Assembly: GCF_011007365.1 (NCBI RefSeq)
Contig: NZ_WFKM01000013.1
Span: 1-64,000 of the forward strand
Direction of reading: 5' to 3'
Length of the DNA stretch: 64,000 nt
From: Sphingobacterium sp. xlx-96
GTDB taxonomy: Bacteria > Bacteroidota > Bacteroidia > Sphingobacteriales > Sphingobacteriaceae
The notes beneath the pieces were generated by a model. The model saw only the letters and a program-made list of their open reading frames with translations. It made no database searches and was not told the DNA's origin. A program made the position numbers and the translations under genes. Below, piece after piece: positions 37,231-48,126 of this stretch (its first letter is position 1; the number at the start of each line of letters is the position of its first letter).

Positions 37231-37791
37231 TTAAAAAGGTTTACCGATTTGTTCTTCGATTCTGCCTTTTATCTGATAGTGATGACTTCCTAGGGCTTTA
37301 ACAACTTGCGTTTTGTCAACGCTATAACTCTTTCCTTTGATGTATTCTAAATTTTCCTCTGTGTCATAGAGAAGATTTTTTGTGACTTTTTTAATTGTAA
37401 AAATAGAAGGAATACCATTATCATATACAATTTTTAAAGATGATAGATCTAGAGCAGAATCCTTGAAACTGTAAGTTACCGTATTGCCAATACTGTCTTT
37501 GTGATAGCTACCGCGATAGGCAGCTTTGTTAATATCAATAGAAGTGAAATTGGCGAGTTCTTTTTGCCAATCGGAGACAGTTAGCTGTTTGGTTTCTGAT
37601 ATACTGTCTTTTTTTACAGTCTTTGTAACTGTAGGTCTCTTTGAATTCAACAATGCAATCTCATTTTGAAAAAAAGAAGGTATATCAATCTCTAGGTCAT
37701 TTGAATTATGTGCATTATTAGAAGCAGAAGTACAGGATGAAGTAAAAGCAGTAATGCATAGTATGCTTACTGCTTTTGTAATTCTTATCAT
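37231..37791 (-). CDS. Hypothetical lipoprotein
   Basis: A 186-residue protein with a lipobox (ITAFTSSC, Cys17 counting from the chosen ATG) and a mature part rich in short beta strands (TVTYSFKDSALDLSSLKIVYD). The open frame begins 30 bases earlier inside the gpmI gene; the ATG at 37791 begins the signal peptide and is chosen. No family recognised, but Sphingobacteriaceae carry similar small lipoproteins beside gpmI. Probably co-transcribed with gpmI, 13 bases away. Confidence 0.75.
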   Translation of the reverse strand: MIRITKAVSILCITAFTSSCTSASNNAHNSNDLEIDIPSFFQNEIALLNSKRPTVTKTVKKDSISETKQLTVSDWQKELANFTSIDINKAAYRGSYHKDSIGNTVTYSFKDSALDLSSLKIVYDNGIPSIFTIKKVTKNLLYDTEENLEYIKGKSYSVDKTQVVKALGSHHYQIKGRIEEQIGKPF

Positions 37792-37804
37792 GCGGGATAG
37801 TTTG

Positions 37805-39343
37805 CTAGTATACCAAAACATCTCCGGTCATTTCTTTAGGGATAGTCAACCCCATGATTTTAAGTATTGTTGGAGCAATATCACCTAATTTGCCATCTTT
37901 GATATGCTTATAATCTTCATCAATCAATATACATGGCACTAAATTAGTCGTATGCGCTGTATTTGGAGAGCCGTCCGCATTGCGCATAAATTCAGAATTG
38001 CCATGGTCTGCTAAGATAATGAAAGAATATCCATATGATAAACCAACCTCTACAACTTGTTGTGTACACCGATCTACCGTTTCAACAGCTTTGACTACAG
38101 CATCAAATACACCTGTATGTCCTACCATATCCGGATTAGCAAAATTAAGGCAGATAAAATCAGGTTGATTTTCTCTAATATCATCTGTAATTGCCTGGGT
38201 AATGGCAACAGCACTCATTTCAGGTTGCAGATCATATGTCGCGACTTTTGGTGAAGGAATTAAAAGTCGTCTTTCATTTTCAAACTCAGCTTCTTGGCCA
38301 CCCGAAAAGAAAAAAGTCACATGAGGATATTTTTCGGTTTCGGCTATTCGTACTTGACTTTTTCCCTGTAAAGCTAATGCCTCGCCCAATGTTTTAGAAA
38401 GGTTGTCTTTTTGAAATACTACGTTGATATTTTTGAATGTTTCATCATAGGCTGTCAAAGTAACATAATGTAAATTTAGAGGATGCATACCATATTCTGG
38501 AAAAGCCTCTTGGGTGAGTGCAATGGTGATCTCCCGACCTCGGTCTGTCCGGAAATTAAAACAGATGACAACATCCCCATCAGCGACTGTAGCTATTGGG
38601 GTATTTGTCTCGTCTACAATAACAATAGGTTTTATGAATTCATCGGTAATACCGTCATCATAGGAAGCCTGTACGCTAGCGACTACATCTGTTGAATGTG
38701 TTCCTATACCTTTAGTTAATAAATTGTAAGCTTGCTGAACGCGCTCCCAACGATTATCCCGATCCATCGCATAGTATCTACCTATAGCGGAAGCTATTTT
38801 TCCACAGGAATGTACTAGATGATTTTTAAGATCTTGCAAGTAGGGAACTCCTCCATTAGGATCAGTGTCTCTGCCATCCATAAAGGCATGTATGAAAACT
38901 TGATCATCCCGCAGTCCAAAAAATTGTGCGGCGTCGCATAAAGCTTTTAAATGATCGATATGTGCGTGCACGCCACCGTCAGATAACAAACCTATGAAGT
39001 GTACCTTCTTCTGGTTTGTCTGTGCGTAACTAAATGCATTTTGAATCGTTTGATCACGATTGAACTCTCCGTCGCGAGCAGCCTTATTAATACGGCCTAA
39101 CTCTTGATATACTACCCTGCCTGCACCTAAGTTCATATGGCCGACCTCAGAATTTCCCATCTGTCCTTGCGGAAGTCCCACCGATTCGCCTGATGCTTCT
39201 AACTTAGAGTTAGGATAGCCTGCCAATAGCTTATCAAGAAAGGGCTTTTGAGCGGCTAAGACTGCGTTTGAACTATCTTCTTTGCCATACCCTAATCCAT
39301 CCAGGATAAGTAGGGCTACTTTTTTTTGATTTAAATTGTCCAC
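37805..39343 (-). CDS. gpmI: 2,3-bisphosphoglycerate-independent phosphoglycerate mutase
   Basis: Interconverts 3- and 2-phosphoglycerate in glycolysis using a serine nucleophile and two manganese ions. Motifs: LILDGLGYG (metal Asp), MGNSEVGHMNLGAGR (nucleophile Ser), DGRDTDPNGG and DHGNSEFM near the C-terminus. Length, 512 residues, is standard. GTG at 39343 gives MDNLNQKKVALLILDG; TTG at 39349 is an alternative. A fully matching -7 element (39347-39354) overlaps these starts, so the transcript may have almost no 5' leader. Confidence 0.96.
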   Translation of the reverse strand: MDNLNQKKVALLILDGLGYGKEDSSNAVLAAQKPFLDKLLAGYPNSKLEASGESVGLPQGQMGNSEVGHMNLGAGRVVYQELGRINKAARDGEFNRDQTIQNAFSYAQTNQKKVHFIGLLSDGGVHAHIDHLKALCDAAQFFGLRDDQVFIHAFMDGRDTDPNGGVPYLQDLKNHLVHSCGKIASAIGRYYAMDRDNRWERVQQAYNLLTKGIGTHSTDVVASVQASYDDGITDEFIKPIVIVDETNTPIATVADGDVVICFNFRTDRGREITIALTQEAFPEYGMHPLNLHYVTLTAYDETFKNINVVFQKDNLSKTLGEALALQGKSQVRIAETEKYPHVTFFFSGGQEAEFENERRLLIPSPKVATYDLQPEMSAVAITQAITDDIRENQPDFICLNFANPDMVGHTGVFDAVVKAVETVDRCTQQVVEVGLSYGYSFIILADHGNSEFMRNADGSPNTAHTTNLVPCILIDEDYKHIKDGKLGDIAPTILKIMGLTIPKEMTGDVLVY

Positions 39344-39346
39344 ACA

Positions 39347-39354
39347 CAAATATA
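39347..39354 (-). promoter_or_regulatory. -7 element of gpmI
   Basis: TATATTTG on the minus strand fits TAnnTTTG completely. No good -33 TTG is seen at the expected distance. The predicted transcription start falls at or within a few bases of the GTG start of gpmI. Confidence 0.4.
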
Positions 39355-39447
39355 ATGATTTTAAAAGATAATGTTTTCACTATGCTTGGTTTAAAAAGCA
39401 CATTTGTGGCATACTTTTAGCTTGCTATTTGCCATTTTAAGCTTATT

Positions 39448-39858
39448 ATGCTTCGTTACCTATTGTATCTTATGATGACTAAAAACTTGATTTTCCTTGC
39501 TATTCCGTCTATAATTTTACTATGCTCATTTCAAATTATTAATTTAAATAACAATATAATCCAAGGACTAAAAGCGAATAATGCCAAGGCAGTTGCCAAA
39601 TATTTCTCATCCTCTATTAGTCTCTCTATTGATAAAGAAGAACAAGTCGTAACCCGGTTTCAGGGCGAATTGCTTCTTGCTGATTTTTTTAGACAGCATA
39701 AAGTGACAGAAGTCAAAAGGGTTACTGCCTCTGGTGGTAACCAATCAAACCGCTATTTTATCTATAATGTCAAGACTGCAAATAGAAATTTTCGCGTTCT
39801 AGTGAAAGTCATTGAATTGAAGGGAGCTGCATCAATATCTGAGCTCCGGATAGATTGA
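39448..39858 (+). CDS. DUF4783 domain protein
   Basis: A 136-residue exported protein: hydrophobic N-terminal segment (LIFLAIPSIILLCSFQII), then a small NTF2-like domain (IIQGLKANNAKAVAKYFSS, VTRFQGELLLADFFRQH, FIYNVKTANRNFRVLVK) matching DUF4783, a family found in Bacteroidota with no assigned function and commonly next to nadC. ATGs at 39472 and 39475 are alternative starts. Upstream of nadC by 80 bases. Confidence 0.8.
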   Translation: MLRYLLYLMMTKNLIFLAIPSIILLCSFQIINLNNNIIQGLKANNAKAVAKYFSSSISLSIDKEEQVVTRFQGELLLADFFRQHKVTEVKRVTASGGNQSNRYFIYNVKTANRNFRVLVKVIELKGAASISELRID

Positions 39859-39938
39859 TTTTTGAAGAGTTAATAAACAATAATTTTTTAGAATAAATTT
39901 ATTTTATTCATCTTAGCTTATTATTTGAAACAAATTAA

Positions 39939-40796
39939 ATGGATCGAGAGTATAAGAAAGAGCTTAGTTTTTTTGTACAACAGGCTTTGAGGGAGGATGT
40001 TAGGGACGGAGATCATACCTCTTTAGCAGCTTTGCCCGAGGATAAAATGGGGGAAGCTAAACTGCTAGTGAAAGAAAATGGTATTGTAGCAGGAGTTGAC
40101 GTAGGAGTTGAAATATTGAAAGAAGTAGATCCTACGCTACAAATTGAAGTTTTTATTAAGGACGGTGATAAAGTGAATGTGGGAGATATCGTGTTGACTA
40201 CAAAAGGTAGGATTCATTCTATTCTTAAAGCAGAACGCTTAGTACTTAATGTCATGCAGAGGATGTCAGGGATAGCTAGTAGAACAGCGCAGTATGTCAA
40301 GGAATTAAGTGGCACAAAGGCTAGAGTATTGGACACAAGAAAGACCACGCCTTTACTTCGATTTTTAGAAAAGAGAGCTGTTGTTGTCGGAGGAGGGGTG
40401 AATCACCGTTTTGGCCTGTACGACATGATTTTGATTAAGGATAACCATGTTGATTATGCGGGAAGTGTTTTTCAAGCGGTGTCTAATGCGTTAAAGTACA
40501 AGATAGAAAAGGGAATCGATATACCGATAGAAGTAGAGGTGCGTAATTTTCAGGAACTTGAAGAATTGATGGGCTGCAATGGTGTTGAGCGCGTGATGTT
40601 TGATAATTTCACACCGGAAAATGTAAAAAGAGCCGTAGAATTGGTAAATGGTAAGATGATGACAGAGGCTTCGGGCGGAATTACATTAGAGACAATACGT
40701 AGCTATGCCGTGACTGGTGTAGATTTTATATCAGTAGGAGCGTTGACCCATTCGGTAAAAAGTCTAGATTTAAGTCTTAAAGCCAAACTTATTTAA
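39939..40796 (+). CDS. nadC: Nicotinate-nucleotide pyrophosphorylase (carboxylating)
   Basis: Converts quinolinate and PRPP to nicotinate mononucleotide in NAD synthesis. 285 residues, normal length. Conserved: VQQALREDVRDGDHT at the N-terminus, VMQRMSGIASRT, DTRKTTPLLRFLEKRAV, the GGGVNHRFGLYDMILIKDNH active-site region and EASGGITLETI. Last residues close to plsY, whose start follows within ten bases. Confidence 0.96.
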   Translation: MDREYKKELSFFVQQALREDVRDGDHTSLAALPEDKMGEAKLLVKENGIVAGVDVGVEILKEVDPTLQIEVFIKDGDKVNVGDIVLTTKGRIHSILKAERLVLNVMQRMSGIASRTAQYVKELSGTKARVLDTRKTTPLLRFLEKRAVVVGGGVNHRFGLYDMILIKDNHVDYAGSVFQAVSNALKYKIEKGIDIPIEVEVRNFQELEELMGCNGVERVMFDNFTPENVKRAVELVNGKMMTEASGGITLETIRSYAVTGVDFISVGALTHSVKSLDLSLKAKLI

Positions 40797-40805
40797 TTGG
40801 AATTG

Positions 40806-41456
40806 ATGATTTCTATTTACTTAGTAAGTATCGTAATTCTAGCCTATATATTTGGATCAATACCGACTGCTGTTTGGTTTGGACAAGCATTTTATGGTGT
40901 GGATGTTAGGGAATATGGAAGTGGGAATGCTGGTGCCACCAATACCTTTCGTGTGTTGGGTAAAAAAGCGGGTGCAATCGTGATGTTTGTTGATATATTT
41001 AAGGGATGGACGGCCACTAACCTACCGTACCTATTGGATTCATCCATAGTTGGCGATTATCGATCACCGCATTTTGTGAATTTTCAGCTCGCGTTAGGAG
41101 TTATCGCTGTTTTGGGGCATTTGTTTCCGCTTTTCGCAGGATTCAGAGGAGGAAAGGGCGTTGCGACTTTGTTTGGGATGGTGTTGGCTATTCACTGGCC
41201 TGCCGCGCTATGCTGTGTATCTGTATTTATTTTATGTTTGTTGATTACCCACTATGTATCGTTGAGTTCAATCTCTGCCGGGTTTACCTTTCCGATAACA
41301 TTAGCTTTAATATTTAAGACAACAGTACCCTCGATCATGCTTTACGCTATTGCAATATGCGCGTTAATATTGATTACACATCAGAAAAATATAGAACGTT
41401 TACTGAAGGGGCACGAGTCCAAAATTTATCTATTTAAAAAAAGACGAAACGATTAG
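40806..41456 (+). CDS. plsY: Acyl-phosphate:glycerol-3-phosphate acyltransferase PlsY
   Basis: Inner-membrane enzyme making lysophosphatidic acid from acyl-phosphate and glycerol-3-phosphate. The 216-residue protein has five membrane spans and the three PlsY motifs: EYGSGNAGATNTFR (glycerol-3-phosphate side), the FRGGKGVAT loop, and a third HQKNIERLLKGHESK near the end. ATG at 40806 is preferred over the TTG at 40797, though both fit. Confidence 0.94.
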   Translation: MISIYLVSIVILAYIFGSIPTAVWFGQAFYGVDVREYGSGNAGATNTFRVLGKKAGAIVMFVDIFKGWTATNLPYLLDSSIVGDYRSPHFVNFQLALGVIAVLGHLFPLFAGFRGGKGVATLFGMVLAIHWPAALCCVSVFILCLLITHYVSLSSISAGFTFPITLALIFKTTVPSIMLYAIAICALILITHQKNIERLLKGHESKIYLFKKRRND

Positions 41457-41526
41457 TTTTTTAGGCATAGGAATTGTTAATTATTTCTTGTATTTGGCTT
41501 AGCCATCGCAGATAAAAAATATTTTG

Positions 41527-42330
41527 ATGAAAAAGTTATTTAAATACACAGCTATAGTATTGATGGCGGGAGTGGTCGCCGGCTGTGCAACCTCAGCTAT
41601 CACAGGTCGAAAGTATCTTAAATTGGTCGATAGTAGCGCTATTAATGAACAAGCCGCGTTGGCGTACAAAGAGTTTCTGTCAAATTCTAGTACAAGAGTG
41701 GTTACCGGTACCGCTAATGCCACAGCAGTAAAGCGTGTTGGAAATAACATCGCGGCTGCAACTATGAGATTTCTTAAGGAAAGAGGTATTGCCGATCGAT
41801 ATAATTTTAATTGGGAATTTAATTTAATTGAAAATGATGAAGTAAACGCTTGGTGCATGCCGGGTGGTAAGGTCGCTGTTTTTACGGGTATTTTACCGTT
41901 TACGGGCACGGATGCTGGACTGGCTACAATAATGGGGCATGAGATCGCACATGCTATTGAAGAACATTCAGTAGCACAGGTGTCAAACAAGATCGCTGCT
42001 CAAGGGTTAGGTCAGATCATCGGTGTTGCTTCGCAAACCACTGATAATAAATGGATCGATGCGCTTAATCTAACTTACGGCATCGGTGCTCCTATCGGTA
42101 TGTTGAAATTTTCGCGAGAGGACGAACTAGCTGCCGATAAGGCTGGGCTTATCATAATGGCAATGGCTGGATATGACCCTAATGCTGCAATTAAATTTTG
42201 GGAGCGCATGGCCAGTGCTAAGTCCGGCAATCAACCGGCAGAATGGTTGAGTACTCACCCTAATGATGCTAGAAGAATAACGCAATTGCAGAGTTTGATA
42301 CCCGAAGCTATGAAGTATTATAAAAAATAG
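41527..42330 (+). CDS. M48 family metallopeptidase, lipoprotein
   Basis: A 267-residue zinc protease. The N-terminus is a lipoprotein signal (LMAGVVAGC, Cys20). The active site HEIAH occurs in IMGHEIAHAIEEHS (about residue 140) and the third ligand is the Glu in REDELAADKAGL. It fits the LoiP/BepA-like M48 subgroup that degrades misfolded outer-membrane proteins. No neighbours suggest a substrate. Confidence 0.93.
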   Translation: MKKLFKYTAIVLMAGVVAGCATSAITGRKYLKLVDSSAINEQAALAYKEFLSNSSTRVVTGTANATAVKRVGNNIAAATMRFLKERGIADRYNFNWEFNLIENDEVNAWCMPGGKVAVFTGILPFTGTDAGLATIMGHEIAHAIEEHSVAQVSNKIAAQGLGQIIGVASQTTDNKWIDALNLTYGIGAPIGMLKFSREDELAADKAGLIIMAMAGYDPNAAIKFWERMASAKSGNQPAEWLSTHPNDARRITQLQSLIPEAMKYYKK

Positions 42331-42360
42331 GGTTTTGGAAACTCCTAGGTATATATACGA

Positions 42361-42390
42361 AAACAGCAGCCATTTGGTTGCTGTTTTATT
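42361..42390 (+). terminator. Terminator after the M48 protease
   Basis: AAAACAGCAGCC (42361-42372), four-base loop and the near-complement GGTTGCTGTTTT (42377-42388; one G-T pair) followed by T-rich sequence. Confidence 0.85.
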
Positions 42391-42404
42391 TTTATAGAAA
42401 TAGT

Positions 42405-42412
42405 ATCTTTGC
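42405..42412 (+). promoter_or_regulatory. -7 element of the ureohydrolase gene
   Basis: TATCTTTG fits the Bacteroidota -7 consensus. A TTG at 42379-42381, inside the terminator's right arm, is 23 bases upstream, slightly too far. The start codon follows at 42437. Confidence 0.4.
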
Positions 42413-42436
42413 GCATTGTAGTTAAAAATACATTTT

Positions 42437-43513
42437 ATGTCGACAAAACAAGAAAAGATAGCAAATTTTGATCCATCCCAACCGGGGTTGGCAGATGCAA
42501 GTATTTATGGATTGCCGTTTTCTGCGGATGAGAGTGAAGTTATTATTGTCTCTGTACCATGGGAGGTGACAGTGAGTTATGGAGCAGGAGCATCGGACGG
42601 GCCTGGGGCCATATTTGATGCGTCTTTTCAAGTTGACTTATTGCATCAGGAGTTTCCTGAGTTATGGAAACTAGGTATTTATTTGGATGAAGGGCCAGCA
42701 CATTGGAAACCCAATAGTGACTTATATAAAGCAATGGCACAGCCAATCATCGAGGCGCTTGAAAATGGACAGAATATCGAAGACTTCCCTGCATTAAAAA
42801 CTGATTTGGATAAAATAAATGAAGCTTCGAAGGTATTAAATCGCGAATTAAAGGAACGGGTATCGTCTTGGATAAAGAAGGGTAAAAAAGTGATCCTATT
42901 GGGAGGAGACCATTCTACCCCTTATGGTTATTATGAGGCGTTGGCAGCAAGCTATGGTACTTTTGGGATACTTCATTTCGATGCACATATGGATCTACGT
43001 ATCGCTTATGAAGGATTTACATTTTCACATGCTTCAATTATGTATAATGCCATCCAGCTTCCTGAAGTAACAAAGTTAGTTCAAATTGGAATCCGTGATT
43101 TCTGTGAGCAGGAGGTAGAAGTTGTCAGAGTTTCTGAAAAAGTAAAAGTCTTTACAGATGCTGATTTAAAGAAAGAACAATTTGAAGGCAAGACCTGGAA
43201 AGAGCAGGTCGATGAGGCCATTGCTTTACTGCCTGCCAATGTTGCTGTGAGCTTTGATATAGATGCTTTATATCAATGGTATTGTCCAAATACAGGCACA
43301 CCGGTACCTGGAGGGGTATCCTATGAGCAAGCCGTATATGCTTTAAGTCGTCTAGCAGAATCTGACAGGAAAATAATAGGTATGGATCTTGTAGAGGTCG
43401 CTCCGGGGGAGGATGAATGGGATGGGAATGTTGGTGCGCGCCTATTATACCATATGTGTGGCGTCATAGCCAAGAACAATGGCTTGAAGGTTGGAGATAA
43501 AGTCATATTTTAG
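42437..43513 (+). CDS. Agmatinase/arginase family ureohydrolase
   Basis: A 358-residue dinuclear manganese enzyme. The metal motifs are GGDHSTPYG (residue about 155), HFDAHMDLR and SFDIDALYQW, followed by TGTPVPGGVS. Agmatinases usually have a DP pair shortly after DID; here the loop is replaced by LYQWYCPN, so the substrate pocket differs from classical agmatinase or arginase. Members with this sequence are annotated as agmatinase family in Bacteroidota; guanidine-type or formimino substrates are possible. Bounded by a terminator upstream and icd downstream, it probably has its own promoter. Confidence 0.85.
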   Translation: MSTKQEKIANFDPSQPGLADASIYGLPFSADESEVIIVSVPWEVTVSYGAGASDGPGAIFDASFQVDLLHQEFPELWKLGIYLDEGPAHWKPNSDLYKAMAQPIIEALENGQNIEDFPALKTDLDKINEASKVLNRELKERVSSWIKKGKKVILLGGDHSTPYGYYEALAASYGTFGILHFDAHMDLRIAYEGFTFSHASIMYNAIQLPEVTKLVQIGIRDFCEQEVEVVRVSEKVKVFTDADLKKEQFEGKTWKEQVDEAIALLPANVAVSFDIDALYQWYCPNTGTPVPGGVSYEQAVYALSRLAESDRKIIGMDLVEVAPGEDEWDGNVGARLLYHMCGVIAKNNGLKVGDKVIF

Positions 43514-43564
43514 GCTTTTATGGGGATTTACCCTTTGATTTTGTTATCTTTAGACGAATTTTAA

Positions 43565-45847
<2,283 letters not shown>

Positions 45848-45865
45848 GCAATTCTTAACTTATAA

Positions 45866-45900
45866 AAAAACGCCCTATACCGAATGGTTAGGGCGTTTTT
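45866..45900. terminator. Bidirectional terminator after icd
   Basis: AAAAACGCCCTA (45866-45877) and its exact complement (45889-45900) around an 11-base loop. Serves icd and the convergent nitroreductase. Confidence 0.9.
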
Positions 45901-45918
45901 GATAGAAACTATAAAAAA

Positions 45919-46551
45919 TTAATTAAAATTGATGACGAAGTCTTCCGGTTTTGTTCTCACTTTTTTCAGGTTGACCAACCAATCATTTGACTCATCTCTG
46001 TAACCTAGTGCCAGTATCGTGACCGATTTCAGTCCCAATTTATCCAGGCCTAAAAGTTCATCCAGTTGTACATTCGTAAACCCTTCCATCGGCGTAGCAT
46101 CCACACGTTGCTCTGCTGCGGCGGCTATAGCCATTCCGAAGCCGATGTAGGCTTGTCGGGCAGCATGTGCAAAGTGTTGCTCCTTGGTTTGTTGTGCAAA
46201 CATCCCAAACAATGTATTCTTATAATCGTCTGAAGTTCCTAGCGGTAATTCCCGTTCTATTTCCTGCTGCGCGAATATGGCATCTACACGTTCTTTTGTA
46301 TATTCGTCATAAGCCGCAAAAATCAATAGATGAGAAGAGTCTACAATTTGTGTTTGCCCGAATGCAATAGGTTGAATTTTAGCCTTAAGCTCGTGATTGC
46401 TTATCTGTATAACTTTAAACGGTTGTAATCCGGACGAGGTAGGAGCCATTCTGGCCGCTTCGATAATATAGTCTACTTTTTCTTGTGCTACCGGAGTGCC
46501 GTTCATCTTTTTTGTGGCGTATCTCCAGGATAGATCTTGTAATAAGCTCAT
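45919..46551 (-). CDS. Oxygen-insensitive NAD(P)H nitroreductase-like flavoprotein
   Basis: A 210-residue FMN enzyme of the NfsB/nitroreductase family. The phosphate-binding opening SWRYATKKMNG and FMN-contacting AARMAPTSSGLQPFKVIQIS are present; near the C-terminus GLKSVTILALGYRDE is the usual tail of the fold. It reduces quinones or nitroaromatics. It begins three bases after the TetR gene in the same direction, so the regulator probably controls it. Confidence 0.93.
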   Translation of the reverse strand: MSLLQDLSWRYATKKMNGTPVAQEKVDYIIEAARMAPTSSGLQPFKVIQISNHELKAKIQPIAFGQTQIVDSSHLLIFAAYDEYTKERVDAIFAQQEIERELPLGTSDDYKNTLFGMFAQQTKEQHFAHAARQAYIGFGMAIAAAAEQRVDATPMEGFTNVQLDELLGLDKLGLKSVTILALGYRDESNDWLVNLKKVRTKPEDFVINFN

Positions 46552-46554
46552 TGT

Positions 46555-47160
46555 TTATTTGTTGTTTTTTAATGTAAATATAAAACCTTCAACGGCGTCT
46601 ATTAGTGTTGCTGTAGGTGCTGAGGGAATATTGTCCTCTGATAATAGCGCAATCGCTACAAAACCATGAAGTGTAGACCAGAAGGTTTTGAGCTTCAGAT
46701 GCTTATCTGCGGTGTTGTTTGCCGAGTCAGTTAAGATTTGTTCAATAGCATTATACATATAGTTTGAAGTACGTTGCATTTCTTTCGAGCTATTGATAGT
46801 CTCGCAGGGGGGGATTCCTAATCCAAACATGATTCTATAATGTTGTACGTAAGAAGATGCGAATCTCCAGTATGTATAGGCGATATCACGTAAGCGCTCG
46901 CTGGAATCCATTTTGTATTCAGGAATCAAACTCATCTCGTGCGATAGGATGCTGAACCCTTCTTTTGAGAAATACTCGATAATTGCTTCTTTACTTTCAA
47001 AGTGTTTATAGATTACAGGTGCACTATACTCGATGGCATCCGCAATTCTTCGGATAGAAAGGGCCTGCCAGCCATCCTCCATTATTATCTTCCACGATTG
47101 GGTGATAATTTTATTGCGTAGTTCCTCAATTTCACGTTCTCTTCTGCTTGCTGTACTCAT
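46555..47160 (-). CDS. TetR/AcrR family repressor
   Basis: A 201-residue one-component regulator. Residues 10-55 form the TetR helix-turn-helix (ALSIRRIADAIEYSAPVIYKHF); the remaining helices form the ligand pocket (YKMDSSERLRDIAYTYWRF). It overlaps no gene and precedes the nitroreductase by three bases, suggesting a two-gene stress operon. ATG at 47172 (MFKHMST) is an alternative start. An AT-rich 128-base gap separates it from the divergent patatin gene. Confidence 0.9.
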   Translation of the reverse strand: MSTASRREREIEELRNKIITQSWKIIMEDGWQALSIRRIADAIEYSAPVIYKHFESKEAIIEYFSKEGFSILSHEMSLIPEYKMDSSERLRDIAYTYWRFASSYVQHYRIMFGLGIPPCETINSSKEMQRTSNYMYNAIEQILTDSANNTADKHLKLKTFWSTLHGFVAIALLSEDNIPSAPTATLIDAVEGFIFTLKNNK

Positions 47161-47300
47161 GTGTTTAAACATTTAGTTAACACTGTTAGCAAAAGTAGCA
47201 CCTGTTTTTGTTTTTTGCAAATATGACCAGTTTTTTAGACTTTCCGTTGACAAAAATAAATTTATCTTTTTTTTCATATCTTTAATCAAAACTGTATACA

Positions 47301-48122
47301 ATGCAAAAACAGAAGGTATCTTTGATTTTAGGAAGTGGGGGAGCGCGGGGTATTTCTCAAATAGGTGCTATACAATGGCTCCTCGAGCAAGGAGTCGAAA
47401 TAGATGAAGTAGTAGGGTGTTCCATAGGTTCCCTAGTCGGGGCTGCTTTTGCCGGAGGAAAAATAGGAGAGCTGGGAGAATGGATGAGCAAGCTGACAAA
47501 GCGAGAAGTATTTCGCTTAATGGATTTTTCGGATCCTAGATTTGGGATATTAAAAGGGCAAAAGGTGATGCGTACTTTACAGGAGGTTTTCGAAGATATT
47601 GATATTGAAAATTTACCCATAAGATATACTGCGGTAGCAACAGATCTCGCTAGCGAAAAGGAAGTTATTTTTCGCAGTGGCAGTATTTATTCCGCCATTC
47701 GAGCTTCTATAGCTATACCGGCTGTTTTCCAGGGAATACACCTTAAAAATCAATTTCTCGTAGATGGAGGGGTGTTAAATCCCGTTCCAGTAAATCATGT
47801 GCAAAATACCGATAATATAAAAATCGCCATCAATTTAGATGGATCTCCATGTTCAGCGAATCCAAAGGTCTATAGTAAACTTAATGCCATCGGGATACTA
47901 CAGGAATCTTATATGGCTATGCGTCGACGACTTAGTATGCTTAGTATGCAGCTTTATAAGCCAGATTATATTGTTAACGTACCTTGCGATATTTCTGGAA
48001 TATGGGATTTCGACAGGTCAGCCGATTTAATAAAAGCAGGTTACCAACTGGCTAAAGAGACGCTTTCTGATCCTATAAAAACCATTAAAGAGAGCCAAAT
48101 AGAAATTTCTGGCTCTCTTTAA
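47301..48122 (+). CDS. Patatin-like phospholipase (RssA-like)
   Basis: A 273-residue serine hydrolase. The oxyanion hole GSGGARG is at residue 10, the nucleophile GCSIGSLVGA at about 40 and the catalytic Asp in VDGGVLNPVP at about 157, so the dyad is complete. Cytoplasmic, no signal. Convergent with hisD. Confidence 0.9.
   Translation: MQKQKVSLILGSGGARGISQIGAIQWLLEQGVEIDEVVGCSIGSLVGAAFAGGKIGELGEWMSKLTKREVFRLMDFSDPRFGILKGQKVMRTLQEVFEDIDIENLPIRYTAVATDLASEKEVIFRSGSIYSAIRASIAIPAVFQGIHLKNQFLVDGGVLNPVPVNHVQNTDNIKIAINLDGSPCSANPKVYSKLNAIGILQESYMAMRRRLSMLSMQLYKPDYIVNVPCDISGIWDFDRSADLIKAGYQLAKETLSDPIKTIKESQIEISGSL
48087..48120. terminator. Hairpin overlapping the end of the patatin gene
   Basis: AAAGAGAGCCA (48087-48097) and its complement (48110-48120) form an 11-bp stem within the last codons of the phospholipase gene, next to the hisD stop. 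The flanking A/T runs make it a possible shared terminator. Confidence 0.7.
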
Positions 48123-48126
48123 TAAG

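Noticed and set aside
39407-39421. A TGGCAT-N7-GC sequence upstream of the DUF4783 gene resembling a sigma-54 promoter.
   Set aside because: Only GG-N10-GC matches; TTTG at 39403 with TATTTG at 39426 gives an equally good sigma-A reading. A chance match is likely.
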